64,000 bases of DNA from Halobacterium hubeiense (GTDB lineage: Archaea > Halobacteriota > Halobacteria > Halobacteriales > Halobacteriaceae). The stretch spans positions 868,001-932,000 of the forward strand of contig NZ_LN831302.1 of assembly GCF_001488575.1 (NCBI RefSeq). Reading direction: 5' to 3'. Numbering within the stretch: the first letter of the stretch is position 1; every line of letters starts with the position of its first letter. Position numbers and translations under genes: made by a program. This document shows positions 16,538 through 25,493 of the stretch, one piece after another. The notes beneath the pieces were generated by a model, which was not told the origin of the DNA, did not search any database, and worked only from the letters and a program-made list of their open reading frames with translations.

Positions 16538-16840
16538 CTAGACGGTGTCCGGTTCGACGTCTTCCGTGTACGTGCGCTTCCACGCGAGGACGTCCTCGAT
16601 GGCGTCGCGGCCCGCGTCCGTGATGCGGTAGTAGTTCGTCCGGGAGTCCCGTTCGCCCTTCTCGACGAGACCGCGCTCGGCCAGCGAGTCGAGGTTCTGG
16701 TAGACGCGGGCGTGCAACACCGCCGAGCCGTAGTACTCCTCCAGTTCCGACTGAATTTCCATGCCCTTCGGGTCGTCGAGCCCGCAGAGCACGCAGAGGA
16801 CGTCGCGCTGGAATCCCGTCGTCTCGTCTCGCTGTCCCAT
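16538..16840 (-). CDS. PadR-family transcriptional regulator
   Basis: Encodes 100 residues. FQRDVLCVLCGLDDPKGMEIQSELEEYYG and YQNLDSLAERGLVEKGERD...NYYRITDAGRDAI match the PadR winged helix, in the short form without the C-terminal dimerisation domain. A Cys pair (CVLC) near residue 16 could respond to metal or oxidant. It lies downstream of the copper chaperone/CopA gene run on the same strand, separated by a 55-nt gap that holds its own TATA box (TTATAATTT at 16861-16870). A role in copper response is suggested by position only. Confidence 0.85.
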   Translation of the reverse strand: MGQRDETTGFQRDVLCVLCGLDDPKGMEIQSELEEYYGSAVLHARVYQNLDSLAERGLVEKGERDSRTNYYRITDAGRDAIEDVLAWKRTYTEDVEPDTV

Positions 16841-16860
16841 GCGCGACCCAACTCCTCCTA

Positions 16861-16870
16861 AAATTATAAC
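16861..16870 (-). promoter_or_regulatory. TATA-like box of the PadR gene
   Basis: GTTATAATTT on the minus strand, centred about 26 nt upstream of ATG 16840; one of the most AT-rich spots in the window. Confidence 0.55.
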
Positions 16871-16895
16871 TATTTCGACGCTAACTTAACGCCGG

Positions 16896-17099
16896 TCAGT
16901 CCGCAATCTCCGCCTCGTAGCCCGCGAACTCCACGGATTCGAGGAGTGCTTCGGTGTCCGCGTCGCCCTCCACGGTCGCGACGCCGTCGGCCTCGTCGGC
17001 GTCGGCGTCCTCGACGCCGTCGACGCCTTCCAGCGCGTTCTCGACGATGTCCTCGCAGCCCTCACAGCCCATGCCTTCGACGGTGAGTGTCGTCGTCAT
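16896..17099 (-). CDS. Copper chaperone, single heavy-metal-associated domain (CopZ-like)
   Basis: Encodes 67 residues: one ferredoxin-like HMA domain with the metal motif GMGCEGCE (Cys 12 and 15), very acidic as expected for a haloarchaeon. It would bind Cu(I) in the cytosol and pass it to the P-type ATPase encoded just upstream on the same strand (80-nt gap). The MTxC position has Gly instead of Thr (MGC), a common variant. Confidence 0.88.
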   Translation of the reverse strand: MTTTLTVEGMGCEGCEDIVENALEGVDGVEDADADEADGVATVEGDADTEALLESVEFAGYEAEIAD

Positions 17100-17179
17100 G
17101 TCGTCGCTACGTACGCGGCCCGCCGGCTAGGGCTTTTCGGCTTCCGGCGAGGCCGCCGGGAGAATCGTGGCGGACTCCG

Positions 17180-19756
17180 TTACCGGCCGAACAGCCGGTA
17201 GTCCTCGTCGGGGGAGTACCTGCGGAACAGCAGGCTGTTCGTGAGCACGCTGACGCTGGAGACGGCCATCGCGGCGGCCGCCAGCACCGGCTGGAGCAGC
17301 CCGAGGGACGCCAGCGGAATCATCGCGGTGTTGTACCCCAGCGCCCAGAAGAGGTTCTGCTTGATCTTCGAGAGCGTCCCCTCGCTGACGCGGATGGCCT
17401 TCACGACGTCGTAGGGGTCGTCGCGCATCAGCGTGACGTCCGCGGCCTCGATGGCGACGTCCGTCCCGGAGCCGATGGCGACGCCGACGTACGCCGTCGC
17501 GAGCGCGGGCGCGTCGTTGACGCCGTCCCCGACCATCATCGCCTGCGTGCCGTCCGCCTGGATGTCCTCGACGGCGTCGGCCTTCTCGTCTGGGAGCACG
17601 CCCGCGCGGACGTTCTCGGGGTCCACGCCGACCTGCTCGGCGACGGCGCGCGCGGTGCGCTCGTTGTCGCCCGTGATGACGTGGACGTCCACGCCGCGCT
17701 CGCGGAGGTCGGCGACGGCGCGCGCGGAACTCTCCTTGACGGTGTCGGCGTCCGCGACGACGCCCGCGACGCGGCCGTCCACGGCGACCAGCATCGCGGT
17801 CTTCCCCTCGCGTTCGAGGCGCTCCATCTCGCTCTCGGCGGGCGCGACGTCCACGCCCGCGTCTTCGAGGAGCTTCCGGTTGCCGACCAGCACCTCGCGG
17901 CCGTCCACGGTCGCTTTCACGCCCTGTCCGGGGACGTTCTCGAACTCCTCGGCGTCGCCGACGTCGACGCCGCGCTCGCGTGCACCATCGACGATTGCCC
18001 GGCCAAGCGGGTGCTCGCTGCCGGACTCGGCGGCCGCGGCCATCCGCAGGACGAACGACTCGTCGACCTCGGGGGCCGCGAGCGCGCCGCCGTCCGGGGC
18101 CGCGCGCTCGTCGTCCACCACGACCACGTCAGTCAGCTCCATCTCGCCGGTCGTGAGCGTGCCCGTCTTGTCGAAGACGACCGTGTCCACGTCGCGGACG
18201 CGTTCGAGGACGTCGCCGCCCTTGAACAGGACGCCGTTCTGCGCGCCGATGCTGGTGCCCACCATCGTCGCCGCGGGCGTCGCCAGCCCGAGCGCGCAGG
18301 GACACGCGATGAGCACCGCGGACGCGAACACGACGACGCTGAACTCGAAGACGCCGACCGCCGCGGGGCCGCCGACCACGACGCCCCACAGCGGCAGCGC
18401 GCCGATGAAGTTCGCCAGCGCCTCGGGGAATGCGTACCAGACGACCGCCCAGAAGACGGCGTTGAGGATGACCGCGGGCACGAAGTACGCGGAGATGCGG
18501 TCGGCGACGTTCTGAATCTCGGGCTGGCGGGACTGGGCCTCCTTGACCGTCTGGACGATTTGCTGGATGGCGGTGTCCTCGCCGACCTTCGTCGCCTCCA
18601 CGACGAGCACGCCGTTCTCGTTGACCGTGGAGCCGACCACCTCGTCGCCGGGCTCCTTCGAGACCGGAACGGACTCCCCAGTGACCATCGACTCGTCGAC
18701 CGCGGACTCGCCCTCGACGACCACGCCGTCCGTGGGGATCTTCTCGCCGGGCCGCACCTTCATCCGGTCGCCGACTTCGACCTCGGAGAGCGGGATTTCC
18801 TCCTCGGTGCCGTCCTCGCGGACGACGGTCGCGGTGTCGGCCTCCATCTCCAGGAGCTTCCGGAGCGCGTCGCTGGCCTGGCTCTTCGAGCGCGCTTCGA
18901 GGTAGTTCCCGAGCGTGATGAACACGAGGATGAGCGCGGCCGTGTCGAAGTACAGCCCCGCCTCCGGGAGGATGCCGAGCAGCGCGACGACCGAGTAGAC
19001 GTACGCGGTCGTCGAGCCGAGCGCGATGAGCACGTCCATGTTCGCGGTCCGGTTCTTCACGAGCGCCTTGTAGGAGTTCTCCAAGAACTCGCGGCCGAGC
19101 ACGGCGTACACCGGCGTCGCGAGCAGGAACTCCACCCAGCCGAAGCGCGCGCCGAAGACGGTCTCCGGGAGGACGCCGCCCCCGAGGAGGTGGGTCTCCA
19201 CGACAAAGAACAACAGCGGCGCGGACAGCAACGCGCCGAACAGCGTGAGGTTCCGCTGGTGGCGGGTTTCGGCCTCGCGCGCCGCGTCCGCGGCGCTCCG
19301 ACTGTCCTCCGTGTCCTCACCGCCCTCGCCGCCGTCCTCGCGGACGGGCGAGTAGCCGGCGTCCTCGATGGCGTCGTAGACCGCCTCGAAGTCCACCTCG
19401 GCGGGGTTGTAGCGGACGCTCACCTCGTCGGTGGCGTAGTTCGCGTCCACCGAGACGACCCCCGGGACGTCGCCGACCGCGTCCTCGATGGTGGTCGCGC
19501 AGTTCGCACACGACATGTCCGTCACCGTCATCGTGCGGTCGTCGTCCACCGGGTCGTAGCCGGCGTCCTCGATGGCCGCGTAGATTTCCCCGAGCGACAC
19601 CACTTCCGGGTCGTACTCGACGGTCCCGCCGTCCGTGGCGAAGTTCACGTCGGCGTCGCGGACGCCGTCGAGGGCGGTAACCGCGTCCGCGACGGTGGAC
19701 GCGCAGTTCGCGCACGTCATCCCCGAGACGTCGACGTGGATTCGGCGCTCTGTCAT
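17180..19756 (-). CDS. copA: Copper-exporting P1B-type ATPase with two N-terminal HMA domains
   Basis: Encodes 858 residues. Two HMA domains carry MTCANC (Cys 15/18) and MSCANC (Cys 83/86); eight TM helices follow. The actuator domain has TGESVPV, the membrane Cu site CPC is at 485-487 ([12 protein letters not shown]), the phosphorylated Asp is about residue 529 in [10 protein letters not shown], the nucleotide-binding domain contains SEHPLG, and the hinge is [12 protein letters not shown]. It pumps Cu(I) (possibly Ag(I)) out of the cell at the expense of ATP. It heads a minus-strand run with the CopZ-like chaperone and a PadR regulator, and its start codon is flanked by a near-palindrome. 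Confidence 0.95.
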   Translation of the reverse strand: MTERRIHVDVSGMTCANCASTVADAVTALDGVRDADVNFATDGGTVEYDPEVVSLGEIYAAIEDAGYDPVDDDRTMTVTDMSCANCATTIEDAVGDVPGVVSVDANYATDEVSVRYNPAEVDFEAVYDAIEDAGYSPVREDGGEGGEDTEDSRSAADAAREAETRHQRNLTLFGALLSAPLLFFVVETHLLGGGVLPETVFGARFGWVEFLLATPVYAVLGREFLENSYKALVKNRTANMDVLIALGSTTAYVYSVVALLGILPEAGLYFDTAALILVFITLGNYLEARSKSQASDALRKLLEMEADTATVVREDGTEEEIPLSEVEVGDRMKVRPGEKIPTDGVVVEGESAVDESMVTGESVPVSKEPGDEVVGSTVNENGVLVVEATKVGEDTAIQQIVQTVKEAQSRQPEIQNVADRISAYFVPAVILNAVFWAVVWYAFPEALANFIGALPLWGVVVGGPAAVGVFEFSVVVFASAVLIACPCALGLATPAATMVGTSIGAQNGVLFKGGDVLERVRDVDTVVFDKTGTLTTGEMELTDVVVVDDERAAPDGGALAAPEVDESFVLRMAAAAESGSEHPLGRAIVDGARERGVDVGDAEEFENVPGQGVKATVDGREVLVGNRKLLEDAGVDVAPAESEMERLEREGKTAMLVAVDGRVAGVVADADTVKESSARAVADLRERGVDVHVITGDNERTARAVAEQVGVDPENVRAGVLPDEKADAVEDIQADGTQAMMVGDGVNDAPALATAYVGVAIGSGTDVAIEAADVTLMRDDPYDVVKAIRVSEGTLSKIKQNLFWALGYNTAMIPLASLGLLQPVLAAAAMAVSSVSVLTNSLLFRRYSPDEDYRLFGR

Positions 19757-19757
19757 T

Positions 19758-19780
19758 ACGTGCTAGTACGTTCTAATGGT
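19758..19780 (-). promoter_or_regulatory. copA promoter with near-palindrome between TATA-like box and start
   Basis: ACGTGCTAGTACGT (19758-19771, 12 of 14 positions self-complementary) lies directly before the copA ATG (19754-19756), and an AT-rich box ACCATTAGAA (19771-19780) lies just beyond. A site over the transcription start would suit a repressor. A related CTACGTACG string lies just upstream of the CopZ-like gene (17107-17115). Confidence 0.35.
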
Positions 19781-19847
19781 TCAAGCGAGTTGCCCCTTCG
19801 AACGTTCGACAAGCGCGGCCCTGAACTTTCGATTCCGAAGCCGCCGG

Positions 19848-20186
19848 TCAGTGGGCGGGCGCGTAGCTCTCGGACACGACGTTCAACACGAACACGCCCG
19901 TCAACAGCAACGCGACGCCGAGGAGCGCGGCGGCGTCCACGCGCTCGTCGAAGAACACGGCGCCAGCGCCGACCGCACCGACGATGCCCACCGCCGACCA
20001 GGTCGCGTACACCAGCCCGACGGGCAGCGTCTCCAGCGTGCGCCCGAGGAAGTAGAACGAACACAGGTAGCCGACGACCACCGCGCCGGTCGCGGCGGGA
20101 TTCGAGAAGCCGTCGGAGAACTTCAGCGCGGTCGTCCCCGCGATTTCGGCGGCGATGGCCGACGCCAGGTAGACGTACGCGTTCAT
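19848..20186 (-). CDS. SMR-family small multidrug resistance transporter (EmrE-like)
   Basis: Encodes 112 residues with four TM helices. The essential membrane glutamate is in AAEIAGTTALKFSDGF (Glu 14), and the family signature YATWSAVGIVGAVGAG and FFDERVDAAALLGVALLLTGV are clear. SMR proteins exchange protons for cationic toxic compounds or guanidinium as antiparallel dimers. Located upstream of copA on the same strand, 91 nt away; perhaps part of a stress locus but probably separately transcribed. Confidence 0.92.
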   Translation of the reverse strand: MNAYVYLASAIAAEIAGTTALKFSDGFSNPAATGAVVVGYLCSFYFLGRTLETLPVGLVYATWSAVGIVGAVGAGAVFFDERVDAAALLGVALLLTGVFVLNVVSESYAPAH

Positions 20187-20253
20187 GCGTCGGCGGTCGC
20201 TCTAATCGAAGATAACGGTTCGCTCGGACTGCACGCCGCGAGAACGCGCGCGT

Positions 20254-20670
20254 TCAGAAGTGCAGTATCGTGAACGCGGCCGCGAGCCCGGCGAGCGCGA
20301 CGAGGTTCAGGCCGACGGACTGCTTGTGGTAGCGCGCGAACGCGTCCGAGCCGGCGGCCTCCATCTTCGGAATCAGCTGGTAACGCGCGTAGAGGTTCGC
20401 GAGGAACGCTGCCACGACGCCGACGTCCGCAATCAGCGGCGGTTCGCCGACGTCCGCCACGAGCGGGCCGACGGCCCACGCGACGAGCACGATTGCGCCC
20501 ATCCAGATGCCGAACGAGTAGTAGCGCGGGAAGACGACGTTGACCGCGTCGCCGGCGCGCTCCTCGCCGAGCTCGTCGAACAGCGCGGGCGCGGCGACGA
20601 ACGAGAAGAAGACGATGCTGCCGAGCCACATCCCGAGCGCGGCGTGCACGAACAGGGAGACGACGCTCAT
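20254..20670 (-). CDS. DUF4149/TMEM205-like membrane protein
   Basis: Encodes 138 residues with four TM helices (about 5-25, 50-70, 80-98 and 115-136). The pattern LGMWLGSIVFFSFVAAPALFDEL and RYYSFGIWMGAIVL matches the DUF4149 type of four-helix membrane protein, whose function is unknown. It is divergent from the K+ channel gene; the shared 70-base gap contains a TTTAAG box at 20709-20715 that could serve both directions. Confidence 0.75.
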   Translation of the reverse strand: MSVVSLFVHAALGMWLGSIVFFSFVAAPALFDELGEERAGDAVNVVFPRYYSFGIWMGAIVLVAWAVGPLVADVGEPPLIADVGVVAAFLANLYARYQLIPKMEAAGSDAFARYHKQSVGLNLVALAGLAAAFTILHF

Positions 20671-20708
20671 GTCCCAGTCCTCGGCGGCCACCCATCTCAA
20701 CGTTCGGG

Positions 20709-20715
20709 ATTTAAG
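20709..20715 (+). promoter_or_regulatory. TATA-like box of the K+ channel gene
   Basis: ATTTAAG centred about 28 nt upstream of ATG 20741, indicating a leaderless transcript. Its near-symmetric sequence may also drive the divergent DUF4149 gene. Confidence 0.5.
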
Positions 20716-20740
20716 TCTCGGGCGCGGGTACGACCGTGCA

Positions 20741-22381
20741 ATGTCGAGACAGGGGCGCCGCGTGCTCGCGTACGCCGGCCTCCTCGCGGCCGTCGCGGCG
20801 ACGTACACCGTCGCGTTCAAGCACGGGATGGCGTTCTTCGAGGGCGACGAGCTGACATACGTCGAGTCCCTCCAGTTCGTCGGGCAGACGTTCACCACCA
20901 CGGGGTACGGCGAGTACGCGCCGTGGACGTCGAACGTGATGCTGATTACGGTGGTCGTGATGCAGCTCAGCGGCGTCTTCCTCATCTTCCTGACGCTGCC
21001 GCTGTTCGTCGTGCCGTGGATAGAAGAACGGTTGGAGGTCGAGCCGCCCCGCAGCGTGGACCTCGAAGGCCACGTCGTCATCTGCGGGTTCGGCGCGCGC
21101 GACGAGACGCTCGCCGCGGAGCTGGACGCGCAGGGCGTCGAGTACGTCGTCCTCACCGACGACCGCGAGACCGCGCTGTCGCTGTACGAGGACGGCTGGC
21201 AGGCGGTCCACGGCGACCCCGAGACCGAGCGCGGCCTCGAACGCGTGAACGTCGCGGACGCCCGCACGGTCGTCCTCGACGAGAGCGACGAGCGCAACGC
21301 CACCATCGCGTTGACCGTCGGGGACCTCGCGCCCGACGTCCAGACGGTGTGTTTCGTGGAGGACCCGTCGCTGGCGGAGTACCTCCGGTACGCGGGCGCG
21401 GACCGCGTGCTCGGACCACGAGAGATTCTCGGCCGCAGCCTCGCGCGAAACGTCACGACCACTATCTCCTCCCGGCTCGGGGACGCCGTCGAAATCGGCG
21501 AGGACTTCGAAATCGTGGAGATGCCAGTCCAGTACGGCAGCGACCTCGACGGCGCGACGCTGGGCGACACCGACCTCCTCGAACCCGGCGGCGTGAACGC
21601 GGTCGGCGCGTGGTTCGCCGGCGAGTTCGTCGGCTCCCCGGACCCCGACCGGGAACTCACGCGCAACACCGTGTTGCTGGTCGCGGGCCGCGAGGACGAA
21701 CTCGAAGCCTTCGAGGGGCGGACGCTCGCGCCCGACGAGCGGGGCGGCGAGCACGTCGTCGTCGCGGGGTACGGCGAGGTCGGCTCGACCGTCCGCGAGG
21801 TGCTCGACGAGGAGGACATCGACACGACGGTCGTGGACGTCGAGGACCGCCCCGGCGTGGACGTCGTCGGGGACGCCACCGAGGGCGGGACGCTCCGGAG
21901 CGCGGGCATCGAGGACGCGACCGCGCTCGTGCTCGCGCTCGGCGACGACACCTCGACGGTGTTCGCCACGCTCGTCGCGCGCGAGGCCAGCGAGCGCGTG
22001 GAGATTCTCTGCCGCGCGAACGACACCGAGAGCGCCCGCAAACTGTACGCGGCGGGCGCCGACTACGTGCTGTCGCTGGCGACCGTCGCCGGCCGGATGC
22101 TCGCCCAGACCATCCTCGACGAGGACGTGATGGCCCTCGACAAGCAAATCGACGTCGTGCGCACCGAGGCACCCGCGCTCGTCGGGCAGACGCTCGCCGA
22201 AGCCGACGTCCGCGCCCGCACCGGCTGCACGGTGGTCGCCGTCCAGCGCGGCGGGGAGGTCGTCTCCCAGCCGGACGCGAGCTTCCGCGTCCGCGACGGG
22301 GACGCGCTGGTCGTGGTCGGCGCGGACGCCGACGTCGCGCAGTTCAACGAGCTGGCGGGCGTCCACGCGACGCCGCCGTAG
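20741..22381 (+). CDS. Potassium channel with two RCK/TrkA-N and TrkA-C domains
   Basis: Encodes 546 residues. Two N-terminal TM helices flank a pore loop with TFTTTGYGEYAP (selectivity filter TTGYG, about residues 50-60). Then come two Rossmann-type RCK domains: the first starts HVVICGFGARDETLA (about 108), the second HVVVAGYGEVGSTVRE (about 340), each with an acidic residue closing the second strand, so NAD(H) or nucleotide regulation is likely. A TrkA-C domain closes the protein (VGQTLAEADVRARTGCTVVAV). It would conduct K+, the main osmolyte of haloarchaea, under ligand control. Length fits MthK/Kch-like channels with a tandem RCK. Confidence 0.9.
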   Translation: MSRQGRRVLAYAGLLAAVAATYTVAFKHGMAFFEGDELTYVESLQFVGQTFTTTGYGEYAPWTSNVMLITVVVMQLSGVFLIFLTLPLFVVPWIEERLEVEPPRSVDLEGHVVICGFGARDETLAAELDAQGVEYVVLTDDRETALSLYEDGWQAVHGDPETERGLERVNVADARTVVLDESDERNATIALTVGDLAPDVQTVCFVEDPSLAEYLRYAGADRVLGPREILGRSLARNVTTTISSRLGDAVEIGEDFEIVEMPVQYGSDLDGATLGDTDLLEPGGVNAVGAWFAGEFVGSPDPDRELTRNTVLLVAGREDELEAFEGRTLAPDERGGEHVVVAGYGEVGSTVREVLDEEDIDTTVVDVEDRPGVDVVGDATEGGTLRSAGIEDATALVLALGDDTSTVFATLVAREASERVEILCRANDTESARKLYAAGADYVLSLATVAGRMLAQTILDEDVMALDKQIDVVRTEAPALVGQTLAEADVRARTGCTVVAVQRGGEVVSQPDASFRVRDGDALVVVGADADVAQFNELAGVHATPP

Positions 22382-22501
22382 CCGCGCCCGAAAACGGTGC
22401 GAGAACTGATACGTCACCGCGAGTCGCGCGGGCCGCCGCCACGGGCCGAGCGCCGTGTCGCGATTCTCGACCGCTGACAGCGGCACACGAGCCCCTATCC
22501 C

Positions 22502-22517
22502 GCACATACTTATGTGC
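22502..22517 (+). promoter_or_regulatory. Perfect inverted repeat overlapping a TATA-like sequence
   Basis: GCACATA-CT-TATGTGC has 7-nt arms that pair perfectly. The AT-rich centre looks like a TATA box for the RecA-fold ATPase gene, so the palindrome may be both promoter and operator. It overlaps the first possible start (GTG 22514), which favours a downstream start such as GTG 22553 or ATG 22577. Confidence 0.45.
22513..22514 (+). other. Start-site ambiguity marker for the RecA-fold ATPase
   Basis: The longest frame begins at GTG 22514, but a TATA-like palindrome overlaps it; in-frame alternatives are GTG 22553 and ATG 22577 (MTYNVDGVLPTG). No Shine-Dalgarno sequence helps decide. Confidence 0.2.
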
Positions 22518-23233
22518 CTCCGTCCAACTATCAGCAAGCGGAACAGGCCGAAGTGACGTCGGTTTCGCCCGTACAAATGACGTACAACGTCGACGGGGTG
22601 CTCCCCACCGGGCTGGTCTCGGGGTTCGACGACGGCACGAACCTCCTGTTGAGCGGCCCGGCGATGTCCGGCAAACGCGACCTCCTCCTGTCGCTGCTGG
22701 CGCGCGGTGAGGCCGACGGCGACGGCGCCGTCATCGTGACCGCCCGCGACCCGGCCGAGGAGGTGGCCGCGGAGTACGCCGACGCGGTCGCCGCGGAGCC
22801 GCGGTTCCTCCGCATCATCGACTGCGTCAGCGCGCAGAGCGGCAGCGCTACGAACGGCGACAACACCCACTACGTCTCCTCGCCCGGCGACCTCACGGGG
22901 ATGGGCATCGAGTTCTCGGAGGTCGCGCGCGCCGCCGGCGACGCCGGCGTCGACCGGCTCCGCGTCGGATTCGACTCGCTGTCCCCGCTGTTGATGTACG
23001 TGGACCTCCAGCGGCTCTTCCGGTTCCTCCACGTGTTTACCAGTCAGATACAGTCGCAGGGCTGGCTGGGCGTGTTCTCCGTGGACCCGGAGAGCCACGA
23101 CGAGCAGACCATCAACACCATCAGCCAGCTGTTCGACGGCGTCGTGGACGTCCGGCTGACCGACGCCGGCGACCGCGAAGTCCGCGTGCGCGGCGTCTCC
23201 GAAGGGCCGACCGAGTGGACGGTCGTGGAGTGA
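22514..23233 (+). CDS. RecA-fold (RAD55/KaiC-like) ATPase with atypical Walker A
   Basis: Encodes up to 239 residues. LLLSGPAMSGKRDLLLSLLARG is a Walker A-like P-loop in which the Ser/Thr after GK is Arg (GPAMSGKR). A buried strand RLRVGFDSLSPLLMYVD resembles the Walker B region, and the end TEWTVVE is typical of this RAD55-like haloarchaeal group. Such proteins are often found near sensors or regulators and their role is undefined. Loss of the P-loop hydroxyl suggests weak or no ATP hydrolysis, although haloarchaeal relatives may share the variant. The start is uncertain: GTG 22514 is the longest, GTG 22553 or ATG 22577 are alternatives. Confidence 0.75.
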   Translation: MPPSNYQQAEQAEVTSVSPVQMTYNVDGVLPTGLVSGFDDGTNLLLSGPAMSGKRDLLLSLLARGEADGDGAVIVTARDPAEEVAAEYADAVAAEPRFLRIIDCVSAQSGSATNGDNTHYVSSPGDLTGMGIEFSEVARAAGDAGVDRLRVGFDSLSPLLMYVDLQRLFRFLHVFTSQIQSQGWLGVFSVDPESHDEQTINTISQLFDGVVDVRLTDAGDREVRVRGVSEGPTEWTVVE

Positions 23234-23234
23234 C

Positions 23235-23651
23235 CTACGACTCCCGCTCGTGACGCGCCGCGGCGACGTCCGCGACTTGCTCCCGCTGAGGGCTGTACGC
23301 GAGGTGTGCGGGACAGTCGCAGTCCGACGCGCCCAGCCCCGATAGCGGCGTTCCAGCGTCGTTGAGCGCCCGCGCCGTCTCGCACTCGATGTCGTCGTTC
23401 TCGGTGACGTAGACAGCGACGACTCGGCTGTCGGGGTGGCCCAGCAGGTAGTCGACGTGCCAGTGGCGGGCGTCGGACTCCCCGCGCGCGAGCCGCCGGT
23501 GGCGCTCGACGCGCTTCAGGCCGCCAGCGCCGAACGCCGATCCCGTGTACGCGTACCAGCCTTCGTCGAGGTCGTACTCGCCGCGCGCGCCGAACTCGAC
23601 GGTCGCCGGCTCGGGCAGTTCGACGAGCAGCGTGTACGTGCCCGGCTCCAT
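23235..23651 (-). CDS. DUF123-type GIY-YIG nuclease family protein
   Basis: Encodes 138 residues. GTYTLLVELPEP, GWYAYTGSAFGAGGLKRVERHRR and HWHVDYLLGHPDSRVVAVYV are the DUF123 hallmark, a GIY-YIG-like fold seen in archaea alone or fused to endonuclease III. Here the GIY...YIG pair appears as TYTLLV...WYAYTGSA. Cysteines near the end (CDCPAHL) may bind metal. Function likely nucleic-acid related. Convergent with the ATPase gene (one base between stops) and directly downstream of the aldo/keto reductase gene with one base between. Confidence 0.85.
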   Translation of the reverse strand: MEPGTYTLLVELPEPATVEFGARGEYDLDEGWYAYTGSAFGAGGLKRVERHRRLARGESDARHWHVDYLLGHPDSRVVAVYVTENDDIECETARALNDAGTPLSGLGASDCDCPAHLAYSPQREQVADVAAARHERES

Positions 23652-23652
23652 C

Positions 23653-24630
23653 TCACTCGTGGCCCGAGACCGGCACCGGCTCGTAGGGCGCTTCGAGGTA
23701 GTCGATGTCCGAGTCCGAGAGGTCGATGTCGAGCGCTTCGACGGCGTCTTCGAGGTGTTCGATGCTCGTCGTGCCGACGATGGGAGCGTCCACGCGGTCC
23801 TTGTGGAACAGCCACGCGAGTGCGATTTGCGCCATCTTCACGTCCTTCTCGTCGGCGAGCTCCTGCACGCGCTCGTTGACCGCCGGGCCGCCGCCCTCCC
23901 GGTAGGGGTGCTCGTAGAGGCGCTTCTCGCTGGCGCCGCGCTCGGTCGCCTTCACGTCCTCGTGGGGGCGCGTGAGGTAGCCCCGCGCCATCGGCGACCA
24001 CGGCATCACGCCGACGCCCTCCTTCTCGCAGAGCGGCAGCATCTCGCGCTCCTCCTCGCGGTAGACGAGATTGTAGTGGTTCTGCATCGTCGCGAACCGC
24101 TCGTAGCCCTCGCGGTCGCTGGCGTGCAGCGCCTCCGCGAACTGGTGGGCCCACATCGAGGACGCGCCGACGTACCGCGTCTGCCCGCGGCGCACGGCGT
24201 CCGTGAGCGCCGCCAGCGTCTCGTCGATTGGCGTGTCGTAGTCCCAGCGGTGAATCTGGTAGAGGTCCACCGTCTCCATCCCCAGCCTGTCCAGCGAGTT
24301 CTCCAACTCCTGTTCGATTGCCTTCCGGGAGAGCCCGCCCGAGTTCGGGTTGTCCTCGTCCATCTGGAAGTACCCCTTCGTCGCGACGACGTGCTCGTCG
24401 CGGTCGTACTCGGCGAGCACGTTCCCGAGCACGCGCTCGCTCTCGCCCTCGGAGTACATGTTCGCGGTGTCGAAGAAGTTCACGCCCAGCTCGATGGCGC
24501 GCTCGATGACGGGCCGCGCGTCTTCTTCGTCTAACACCCACGGCCGCCACTCCGAGGAGCCGAAGCTCATGCAGCCCAGACAGATTCGGGAGACCTCCAT
24601 CCCGGTGTCCCCGAGCGTCGTGTACTCCAT
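23653..24630 (-). CDS. Aldo/keto reductase
   Basis: Encodes 325 residues, a complete (beta/alpha)8 AKR. The catalytic tetrad is visible: Asp and Tyr in FFDTANMYSEGESE, Lys in VVATKGYF and His in LYQIHRWDYD; the NADPH site includes APIVGTTSIEHLEDAVEAL. It reduces aldehydes or ketones with NADPH; the subgroup (plant-type/YajO-like) does not fix the substrate. ATG 24628-24630 begins the conserved MEYTTLGDTGMEVS. Confidence 0.93.
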   Translation of the reverse strand: MEYTTLGDTGMEVSRICLGCMSFGSSEWRPWVLDEEDARPVIERAIELGVNFFDTANMYSEGESERVLGNVLAEYDRDEHVVATKGYFQMDEDNPNSGGLSRKAIEQELENSLDRLGMETVDLYQIHRWDYDTPIDETLAALTDAVRRGQTRYVGASSMWAHQFAEALHASDREGYERFATMQNHYNLVYREEEREMLPLCEKEGVGVMPWSPMARGYLTRPHEDVKATERGASEKRLYEHPYREGGGPAVNERVQELADEKDVKMAQIALAWLFHKDRVDAPIVGTTSIEHLEDAVEALDIDLSDSDIDYLEAPYEPVPVSGHE

Positions 24631-24704
24631 GCGGGAACCGTCGGCCGCGTGGCTCAAAGGCGTTCGCCCGCCGGAAATCACCGGGGACCACTCCGAACGC
24701 CGAC

Positions 24705-25472
24705 CTATCCGCGCAGCAGATCGGCGTCCGCGCGAATCTCCTCGTAGACTCCCTCGGCCCACTCGACGGCCCGTGGCTCGTCGTTCCGGACGACGCCGGC
24801 GATGCCGTGGTCGTCGAACACGAGCGCGCAGACGACCGTCCGTGCGGGCTGTTCGGCGAGCACGAGCCCGTAGTCGAGCACCGTGGACGCCTCCCGGAGC
24901 GTCAGCCGCCCGGTCGCCAGCGCCTCCTCGACCACGTCGGCGTGCGAGGAGACGAGTTCCGCCAGCGCCGCCGGGGCGACCGTGAGGTCCACGGGCGTCT
25001 CCGCTTCGACGATGCGGTCGCGGAACCGCACGACGTTCCCGTCGAGGACCGCGGGCGCGAACCCCCGAACCGCGGTCGCGTCCTCGAGGACCGACTGGTA
25101 CGCGACGTAGGGTCGCTGGGGCGCGACCGGGTCCGACAGCACGACGTCCGCGCCGCGCAACAGCGCGCCGTCCAACCGCGCGTCCGCCGGCAGCACGTCC
25201 AGCAGTTCACTCGCGGCGTCGAGGGCGTCCAGCGTCGCCGCGAACTCCTCGTACGCGTCGAGCGCGAGCCGGCCGCGCAGCGTCAGGGAGACGCCCCCGT
25301 CGCGCTCGACGAATCCGTCGCCCTCCAGCGTGCGGACCGCGCGGTCGACGGTCGAGCGGGACGCCGACAGCGCCCCCACGAGGTCGGGCTTGGACTGCGC
25401 GCCGTCTCGAAGCGAGCGCAGTAGCTCCGCGCGCCGCGCGAGCACCGCCACCGAGTCGTCGGCCGGCGTCAT
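24705..25472 (-). CDS. Winged-helix regulator with FilR1-type (DUF1724-like) sensor domain
   Basis: Encodes 255 residues. An N-terminal winged helix (about 8-75; RRAELLRSLRDGAQSKPDLV then SASRSTVDRAVRTLEGDGFV) is followed by a helical linker and a C-terminal alpha/beta domain (about 100-250) with VVCALVFDDHGIAGVVRND, the arrangement seen in abundant haloarchaeal regulators related to FilR1. The ligand is unknown. It probably autoregulates: a CCTAC-5 nt-GTAGG inverted repeat lies just upstream. Confidence 0.85.
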   Translation of the reverse strand: MTPADDSVAVLARRAELLRSLRDGAQSKPDLVGALSASRSTVDRAVRTLEGDGFVERDGGVSLTLRGRLALDAYEEFAATLDALDAASELLDVLPADARLDGALLRGADVVLSDPVAPQRPYVAYQSVLEDATAVRGFAPAVLDGNVVRFRDRIVEAETPVDLTVAPAALAELVSSHADVVEEALATGRLTLREASTVLDYGLVLAEQPARTVVCALVFDDHGIAGVVRNDEPRAVEWAEGVYEEIRADADLLRG

Positions 25473-25493
25473 CGTAGCACCGAATTAGTTCCT

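Noticed and set aside
17087-20215. A 1042-codon open frame on the plus strand opposite copA
   Set aside because: Translation is Arg/Val/Asp-rich low-complexity sequence with no motif, whereas the minus strand encodes a complete CopA. Long antisense frames are expected at this GC content. The same applies to 20260-22710, 30251-32701 and 33618-35987.
22512-22514. ATG at 22512 as the RecA-fold protein start
   Set aside because: It is in a different reading frame from the conserved protein sequence.
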